This document shows, one piece after another, positions 27,038-31,612 of a stretch of 31,612 nucleotides of DNA. Source of the DNA: a virus. Under the pieces are notes generated by a model that ran no database searches, was not told the origin of the DNA, and saw nothing but the letters and a program-made list of their open reading frames with translations. The position numbers were made by a program, and so were the translations under genes. The DNA is taken from the IMG/VR virus record IMGVR_UViG_3300017757_000067, positions 1-31,612 of that record, one strand, 5' to 3'. How positions within the stretch are numbered: position 1 is the stretch's first letter; every line of letters starts with the position of its first letter.

Positions 27038-27474
27038 CGTTCGTTGTCTTTTATCATATCATCGATAGACTTATTCATTACCTTATCGGTGTATGATTGA
27101 TTATTAAAAAACACACTCTTTTCCGAAGTAGGTATATCCTCCTCTCCTAATAATATTCGGTATATCCTACTAATTAAGTGTGAGCATTTAAAAGAGGTTT
27201 TGAATACAGAGTATTTGATGGTTGTTCTGTTTCTGTGTCTCCACGTTTCTATCCAACCATTCCTCTTTAGTTTCTCCCAACGGTTCTTATCCCAACTCAT
27301 GGTATATGTTCCGTCAATAAATTCTTGACGCGTGAATCTTCCTTTGCAATCTAAGTAAATAAGAAGTTCTAAATCTGCGTCAGTCAACCCGTAAGTTTTA
27401 CAGGCCCATTTTCTAACGAGCCTGTAATACTTAAGGATTTGTAAATCACGTAAATCGTGACTTGTTAATCGCAT
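27034..27474 (-). CDS. Winged-helix (MarR-like) DNA-binding protein, inferred
   Basis: The start chosen is the ATG at 27474 (MRLTSHDL), which shares one nucleotide with the upstream stop (TAATG). The longer frame from 27504 would overlap the 122-aa gene by 31 nt. The 146-residue protein has helical DLRDLQILKYYRLVRKWACK, then a turn into TDADLELLIYLDCKGRFTRQ, and a recognition-like helix/wing region (DKNRWEKLKRNGWIETWRHRNRTT). That order resembles MarR-type winged helices. A conserved-looking basic patch (FKCSHLISRIYRILLGEED) follows. It could repress a late promoter or bind DNA inside the head. No enzymatic motif is seen. Confidence 0.6.
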   Translation of the reverse strand: MRLTSHDLRDLQILKYYRLVRKWACKTYGLTDADLELLIYLDCKGRFTRQEFIDGTYTMSWDKNRWEKLKRNGWIETWRHRNRTTIKYSVFKTSFKCSHLISRIYRILLGEEDIPTSEKSVFFNNQSYTDKVMNKSIDDMIKDNER

Positions 27475-27842
27475 TATGCAGCTAGTGTAACAGCAGAGTT
27501 CCAAACAGTAACATTACCATCTGTAACACCTGTGTCAGCAGCACCATCTGCAACAACTAACCAACCGTCAGAATATTGAGGGCCAGTAGAGTATGCAGCT
27601 TGTACAAAAGCTTTCATAAATTCTCTAGAAGTAGCACCAGTGTGAGTAACAACAACTTTGTCGTTAAGATCAGTAGTTAATACATCGTTACCTATTTTCA
27701 TAGGCATGAAGTAAAAAGTTGTTTCAGCAGCACCAGTAGCATCAGTACCTTTTAAACCTTCTAAAGGATATACTACAGCTTCGCCAGTAGAGTCACCACC
27801 ATCAGCAGCGCCATCTGTTCCAAAAAAAAGAAATTTTCTCAT
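27474..27842 (-). CDS. 122-aa unknown, beta-rich, acidic
   Basis: This protein starts MRKFLFFGTDGAADGGDSTG and is rich in Gly, Ala, Asp and Thr. It has a central FYFMPMKIGNDVLTTDLNDK and ends GNVTVWNSAVTLAA. There is no signal peptide or membrane span. The Gly/Asp-rich stretch could bind a metal but shows no exact loop. It stands as the first gene after the only larger gap in this part (27843-27956) and overlaps the winged-helix gene by one nucleotide. I do not recognise its family. A small virion or decoration protein is a guess. Confidence 0.65.
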   Translation of the reverse strand: MRKFLFFGTDGAADGGDSTGEAVVYPLEGLKGTDATGAAETTFYFMPMKIGNDVLTTDLNDKVVVTHTGATSREFMKAFVQAAYSTGPQYSDGWLVVADGAADTGVTDGNVTVWNSAVTLAA

Positions 27843-27956
27843 ATTGTATTTTTTAATGATTAATAATTAATTTATGATTTTAAGTTTATTGTTTTTGGTT
27901 TATAGTTTACGTATAATCTACTTTAATAGTAATTACACGTTTTTAGCGAATAGTAA
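27843..27956. other. Intergenic gap between groES and the 122-aa gene, with a direct repeat
   Basis: This is one of the longer non-coding stretches (114 bp), nearly pure A/T near the start codon at 27842. Two copies of AATAGTAATT lie 24 bp apart (27925-27934 and 27949-27958, the second overlapping the groES stop). The segment 27919-27938 shares part of the 19-bp promoter-like element but with several differences. No hairpin plus T-tract is evident, so termination after groES is not supported. Confidence 0.45.
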
Positions 27957-28214
27957 TTATTCTACTATAACTATATCCCTAGCACGTATCACCCTGTACA
28001 TACAATCATTATAACTAATATCATGACCAGCAATAGCATCATAGTATATACTGTCCCCAGTTTTAACCACTTCCACCATGTTGCCGACAGATATAATATT
28101 AGCTTTTTTATATCTATTTGTTTCATCTGTTTTATCTGTTAATATAAGGCCACCAACTTTTTTCGGCCCCTCTTTTATTATATCAACTACTACGTAATCG
28201 TTAATTGCTTGCAT
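27957..28214 (-). CDS. groES: Co-chaperonin GroES (phage-encoded)
   Basis: This 85-residue protein is a GroES/Cpn10 homologue that caps a GroEL ring during protein folding. The opening AINDYVVVDIIKEGPKKVGG corresponds to the first strand and the mobile loop, whose LIL triplet (GGLILTDKTDE, 21-31) matches the IVL-type contact to GroEL. NIISVGNMVEVVKTGDSIYY is the barrel core, and CMYRVIRARDIVIVE closes it. The roof beta-hairpin is short, as in many phage co-chaperonins. It starts inside the end of groEL (14-nt overlap), so it is translated from the same message. This order, groEL then groES, is the reverse of bacterial operons. Confidence 0.9.
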   Translation of the reverse strand: MQAINDYVVVDIIKEGPKKVGGLILTDKTDETNRYKKANIISVGNMVEVVKTGDSIYYDAIAGHDISYNDCMYRVIRARDIVIVE

Positions 28215-29769
28215 TTTCTATTCTCATATTTGATATTACACAATCCGCTGACATAATGGTTAATGCTACACTTACAGCGTTTTTAAGAGCAGACTTAGTT
28301 ACAAGCACTGGATCAATAATACCAGACTCAACCATATTAACTTCTTTACTAGTTACTACATCTACACCTATACCTTTAATTGGCCTTGGCGCTACCTGCA
28401 TTAACCCAGCGTTATCAAGTATAGTTTTAAATGGTGACGATAGCGCATTAAGTAGTACTTTACCACATTTGTTAGCTTCTATTTCTTGACTAGCATTTAA
28501 TAAAGCTACACCACCGCCTGGCACTATACCTTCTTGTAGTGCTGCTTTAGTAGCATATATAGCATCTTCAACTCTATCTTTCTTTTCTTTTAATTCAACT
28601 TTAGAATTAGCACCTACCCTTATTATACCTACACTACCTGATAATGCTGCTAATCTATCTTCTAGTTTCTTTTTAATAAAACCGTTTTGCTCTTTAGCTA
28701 AATGTTTATTTAAATCATCTATCCTGTTTTCAATATCATCGTTCATACCTTCTAAGGTTAGTACAGTATTTTTATCATCAGTTACTGAAAACTCAGCTTC
28801 ACCTAAATGCTCAGGTTTCATAAGATCTAAATCATCGCCAAGCTCTTCATTAAATACTGTAGCTCCAGTAAGTATAGCTAAATCTTCTGTAGCATCTTTT
28901 TTAGTAGGACCAAAACCAGGTAAATCAATTATATTAACTTTAATATTACCTTTTACTTTATTCATAAGTAAAGCGGCTTTAACTTGTTGAGCTATTGGCG
29001 CTACAATAAGTAATGCTTTGTTATGTTTAATAATATACTCTAATACGTTTTGTATTTTTCTCATATTAGGTATTTCAGAAGAACATACCATAACCATAGG
29101 ATTATCTAGTTCACATGTTTGTTTATCTGTATTAGTTACAAAATGTGGTGACGTCAAACCACAATCTACTTTAACACCGTCAACTACGTCAACGTAAGTA
29201 TCCTCTGATTCGCTTTCCTCCATAAGAACAACACCGTTTTTACCAACAGTACTATAAGCCTTAGCTATAATACCACCTAGTTCTTTATCGTTGTTACAAG
29301 ATATAGCACTAACAGACTTTAACATGTCGCCTTCGACGTCAATAGATTTATTATTTAAATAACTAATAACGTCATCTAGCGTTTTGTTAACTCCATCTTT
29401 AATTTCTCTGATTGTAAGACCATCTGCGATTGCAGTGTCTATCTGTTGAATTAATGCTTCAGCTAAAACTGTAGCAGTTGTTGTACCATCACCAGCATCT
29501 TTAACTGTATTTCTGGCAGCTTCTTTTATGAGTGTAGCGCCCATATTTTCAACCGGGTCACGTAAGACTACGCTTTCTGCAACGGTTACTCCGTCTTTTG
29601 TTATGACCGGTTTGCCACGCTCATCTTCGTACACAACGCATTTTCCTGATGCACCTAATGTGGACTTGACCGCTTGGGCTAACTTATTAACTCCGGTGAT
29701 GATTCTATTTTTAGCGTCATCACCAAAGTCTAAGTTTTTTACTAACTCACTTGGTAAGTTGTATTCCAT
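28201..29769 (-). CDS. groEL: Chaperonin GroEL (phage-encoded)
   Basis: This 522-residue chaperonin makes the double-ring folding chamber with GroES. All three ATP-site landmarks are present: ITKDGVTVAE (D59, E. coli D52 equivalent), DGTTTAT (94-100, D94) and RVEDA (399-403, D402). The equatorial domain is followed by a full apical domain (about 200-380), and GGGVAL occurs at 418-423. It lacks the C-terminal Gly-Gly-Met tail of bacterial GroEL, ending in SNMRIENASN. Full length and intact motifs indicate function. The leader contains four TTTAA units (plus strand) and no Shine-Dalgarno. Likely clients are phage capsid or tail proteins that the host chaperonin folds poorly, which is inference. 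Confidence 0.95.
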   Translation of the reverse strand: MEYNLPSELVKNLDFGDDAKNRIITGVNKLAQAVKSTLGASGKCVVYEDERGKPVITKDGVTVAESVVLRDPVENMGATLIKEAARNTVKDAGDGTTTATVLAEALIQQIDTAIADGLTIREIKDGVNKTLDDVISYLNNKSIDVEGDMLKSVSAISCNNDKELGGIIAKAYSTVGKNGVVLMEESESEDTYVDVVDGVKVDCGLTSPHFVTNTDKQTCELDNPMVMVCSSEIPNMRKIQNVLEYIIKHNKALLIVAPIAQQVKAALLMNKVKGNIKVNIIDLPGFGPTKKDATEDLAILTGATVFNEELGDDLDLMKPEHLGEAEFSVTDDKNTVLTLEGMNDDIENRIDDLNKHLAKEQNGFIKKKLEDRLAALSGSVGIIRVGANSKVELKEKKDRVEDAIYATKAALQEGIVPGGGVALLNASQEIEANKCGKVLLNALSSPFKTILDNAGLMQVAPRPIKGIGVDVVTSKEVNMVESGIIDPVLVTKSALKNAVSVALTIMSADCVISNMRIENASN

Positions 29770-29773
29770 AATA

Positions 29774-29793
29774 TTTAATTTAATTTAATTTAA
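29774..29793 (-). repeat. (TTTAA)4 leader before groEL
   Basis: Four exact TTTAA units on the plus strand (TTAAA-type on the coding strand) end 4 bp before the groEL ATG. The stretch cannot form a stable structure and has no Shine-Dalgarno. It may act as an unstructured translation-enhancing leader or contain part of a promoter. Confidence 0.7.
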
Positions 29794-29812
29794 CTTGTGT
29801 AGATTTAAAGTT

Positions 29813-30391
29813 CTACTTCTTAAGTCTAGCAGCTTTTTCTTCTCTAGACTCCGTATTATATTTTTTACCTTTATAAGTAAAATAACCTTTTTCATCTCCG
29901 TAATGAGCAACACCAGCAGCTTTGTTTTTATCTCTTGCTGCTCTATAAGCTTCACTAAATGAACCGTACTCTTTTGGTTCTTCTTTCTTAGGCTCAACTG
30001 GTACCGGATCAGAAGTTCTTTTACCAGTTCCTGGAACTTTATTCCCTTGCTCGTCATATACTTTAGGTCTAGTAACTCTATGTTGCATGCCTAATGTTTG
30101 ACCTCCTCTTCTATCCACTAAATCAGCTTTCTTATCTTTACCAGCCTCTAAGTTTTCAGCCATGTCTTCTTTGACGCCTGCTCTGATTTCTTTAGATTTA
30201 GCTCTATTTTCTAGTCTTTGTAGTCTTCTTTCGCTACCACCTTTTTGTCTAAGGTTTTCAGCTTTGTTTCTAAGTTTGTCAGCTTTTCGTCTTTTACGAG
30301 CTGCTCTTCTTTGGTTACCCTTGGTTACAGGTACTTGTCCTTGCGAACCAGTACCTTCACCAAATGTCATTCCGTCTAATTTAAATGCCAT
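29813..30391 (-). CDS. Basic, DNA-binding-like protein with C-terminal KGKKY module
   Basis: This 192-residue protein has a Gly/Gln lead, then a very basic helix (about 26-80: RRAARKRRKADKLRNKAENL). A Pro/Lys/Glu-rich linker follows, then a C-terminal module (140-180) with FSEAYRAARDKNKAAGVAHY and FTYKGKKYNTES. I recall this F-S-E-A-x-R-x-A-R...GKxY ending in other phage proteins. The composition fits nucleic-acid binding, such as packaged-DNA neutralisation or capsid cargo. It lies 3 bp after the H1-like gene and precedes groEL. Function is not known. Confidence 0.65.
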   Translation of the reverse strand: MAFKLDGMTFGEGTGSQGQVPVTKGNQRRAARKRRKADKLRNKAENLRQKGGSERRLQRLENRAKSKEIRAGVKEDMAENLEAGKDKKADLVDRRGGQTLGMQHRVTRPKVYDEQGNKVPGTGKRTSDPVPVEPKKEEPKEYGSFSEAYRAARDKNKAAGVAHYGDEKGYFTYKGKKYNTESREEKAARLKK

Positions 30392-30394
30392 AAT

Positions 30395-31600
30395 TTATCC
30401 TGCTCTTCTACCTCCTAACGCTCTTCCTAAACCTACCGCTCTTCTTCTTCTTGTTTTAGTTTTAGTTCTTCCCGTTAAAAGATTTGTTTTAGTTTTAGTT
30501 ACTGTGTTACCTGTTTTTGTGGTAACTTTTAATTTCCTAAGGTTTCCTCCTTTTCCTTTCATCTTAACCTTCTTATCTAGTCCGCCACCAGCACCGTAGA
30601 ATCTCTCCTTTGCAACGCCTCTACCTCTTTTAATCTTTCTTTCTCTCGACTTACCAGTTTCAAGATTCTTAGCTTGATCAATTTGCTTTGTTCCACCTAT
30701 ACTTCTTCTTCTAACTAATCTAGCACTTTCACCTATGTACTTTCCGCTACCAGCATCTTGTACTCTTTTTCTAGTTACAGTATCTCTACCTCTAGTTCTT
30801 GTTGATTGAGCAACTCTAACTTTTCTACCTTTTCCAGAACCACCGCCTTTAGAACCACCTCCTTTAGAGCCACCTCCTTTAGAGCCTCCGCCTCCGGAAC
30901 CTCCACCAGATTTTCCACCACTTGTTTCGGTAGGAACTTGAGATCCTCCTTTAGGGGCTAACATATAACCTGTAGCACCCCAACCTAAAGCACTTAATGC
31001 TTTACTTTTAAAAGATCTTCCTTTTGGCTTTGCTATTGGCGCACCTTTTGGAGTAGTCTTTGGAGTAGTTTTACCTTTAGGAGTTGTCTTACCTTTAGGA
31101 GTTACTTTACCTTTAGGAGTTGCTTTAGGTTTAACTTTAGGTGTTACAGGTTTAGGTTTAACTTTTGTTATTTTACTAGCTGAAGCTTTAGGTCCTTTTG
31201 GTAAAGCTTTAGTAGCCTTGCTACTTTTACCTAGATTTTTAAGATACTTAACGCCTTTACCTCCGTATCTGATAGCGCCACTAATACCTCTAGCTGCTAA
31301 TCCCCAAGCTTTTTGTGGAGATTCCCCAGCCATATCATATGGTGCCATGTCTTGTGGCGATCCTTGGCCTTTCATTTTACCAGCAGACCCGACCATTCTT
31401 CCAGCTTTTGTCGATGCTCTGGATAGCCCTGATGCGCTAGCTGCGGCTCTGCCCGCTTTTCTAACAGACACACTCGTGCCTTTACCTTTACCTTTTAATC
31501 CTTTAGCTGCTAATCCTCCTAGCTTTGCTCCACCTCTTATTGCAGCACCTACCAATGGTGTTGGACTTTTAGATTTCTCTCCATACATCTTACCACCCAT
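30395..31600 (-). CDS. Histone H1-like, Lys/Gly-rich basic protein
   Basis: This protein of up to 401 residues is extremely basic and low-complexity. It opens with a Gly/Lys-rich N-terminus. The centre (about 140-190) has consecutive TPKGK(V/T) and KPKxTPKG repeats, as in linker-histone tails. A hydrophobic patch (about 205-216) follows, then GGGSKGGG repeats (about 235-255) and a C-terminus rich in Arg/Lys/Thr (KTKTNLLTGRTKTKTRRRRA). Its likely role is binding or condensing DNA, or packing as internal cargo. The start is uncertain: the frame is open for the four codons (GGT GGA GTA AAG) left before the window edge, and the GGAG could instead be a ribosome site. A true start further upstream is possible. 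Confidence 0.7.
   Translation of the reverse strand: MGGKMYGEKSKSPTPLVGAAIRGGAKLGGLAAKGLKGKGKGTSVSVRKAGRAAASASGLSRASTKAGRMVGSAGKMKGQGSPQDMAPYDMAGESPQKAWGLAARGISGAIRYGGKGVKYLKNLGKSSKATKALPKGPKASASKITKVKPKPVTPKVKPKATPKGKVTPKGKTTPKGKTTPKTTPKGAPIAKPKGRSFKSKALSALGWGATGYMLAPKGGSQVPTETSGGKSGGGSGGGGSKGGGSKGGGSKGGGSGKGRKVRVAQSTRTRGRDTVTRKRVQDAGSGKYIGESARLVRRRSIGGTKQIDQAKNLETGKSRERKIKRGRGVAKERFYGAGGGLDKKVKMKGKGGNLRKLKVTTKTGNTVTKTKTNLLTGRTKTKTRRRRAVGLGRALGGRRAG
30840..30884 (-). repeat. 15-bp tandem repeat encoding SKGGG units
   Basis: Three successive 15-bp units similar to CCACCTCCTTTAGAG (plus strand) encode GGGSK-type blocks in the H1-like protein, and the pattern decays into the next 30 bp. It probably arose by slippage within the coding region. 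Confidence 0.75.
31073..31126 (-). repeat. 18-bp tandem repeat encoding TPKGKx units
   Basis: Three 18-bp units similar to ACCTTTAGGAGTTGTCTT (plus strand) encode TPKGKT-type hexapeptides in the H1-like protein. Flanking diverged copies extend the pattern on both sides. Confidence 0.75.
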
Positions 31601-31612
31601 CTTTACTCCACC

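Noticed and set aside
27475-27504. Upstream start for the winged-helix gene
   Set aside because: It would add ten residues of unlike composition (ELCCYTSC) and overlap the previous gene by 31 nt; the ATG at 27474 gives the TAATG junction used elsewhere in the array.
29785-30057. Minus-strand frame of 90 codons overlapping the basic 192-aa gene
   Set aside because: It is an alternate frame of the same region; the 192-aa frame has better spacing to both neighbours.
30840-31126. Tandem repeats as a CRISPR or satellite array
   Set aside because: Units are 15 and 18 bp without spacers, keep the reading frame and encode regular peptide blocks.
31601-31612. GGAG as a Shine-Dalgarno for the H1-like gene
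   Set aside because: No other gene in the window uses one consistently, and these bases are also in frame, so they may be coding; left undecided in the start call.

Overview
The window is an AT-rich stretch of a tailed-phage genome, or a metagenomic contig of one. It has one continuous minus-strand gene array that reads right to left, with almost no non-coding space. The packaging and head-to-tail proteins (TerL, portal, major capsid, two ring/connector proteins and a giant tail-hub protein) resemble those of crAss-like podoviruses and related uncultured marine phages, judged from remembered family motifs and not a search. Most genes lack a Shine-Dalgarno sequence and start just after pure A/T leaders, which fits a Bacteroidota host, probably a marine flavobacterium. 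No integrase, replication gene, lysin, tRNA or CRISPR is visible, so this is a late/structural module of a larger genome.

In the direction of transcription, from about 31.6 kb to 1: (i) two very basic, DNA-binding-like proteins, one with histone H1-like TPKGK repeats; (ii) a phage groEL followed by a 14-nt-overlapping groES, the reverse of the usual bacterial order; (iii) an accessory cassette of a small unknown protein, a winged-helix protein, a holin-like protein, two surface-type proteins, a coiled-coil protein, a small unknown and a 193-aa protein that looks like two GroES-like folds in tandem; (iv) packaging and head genes: TerS-like, TerL, portal, scaffold-like, major capsid; (v) an isolated 275-aa conserved unknown lying between two rho-independent terminators; (vi) tail and connector genes: a 55-aa protein, two ring proteins, a 2178-aa hub/muzzle-like protein and two fibre-like proteins; (vii) internal virion proteins: a 119-aa unknown, a T7 gp14-like 316-aa protein, a 430-aa protein with a dockerin-like calcium loop, and a large ejection/cargo-type protein that runs off the left edge.

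The genes form a plausible assembly line: chaperonins to fold capsid subunits, TerS/TerL to package through the portal, scaffold and capsid to build the head, rings and hub to close it, and internal proteins to be ejected with the DNA. Regulation appears simple. Terminators follow the capsid gene and the 275-aa gene. A 19-bp promoter-like element, identical at 18 positions, precedes both the tail block and the internal-protein block. The most unusual points are the tandem GroES-like protein beside a complete phage chaperonin pair, the H1-like protein, a zinc-knuckle motif in the tail hub, and pentanucleotide A/T leader repeats.
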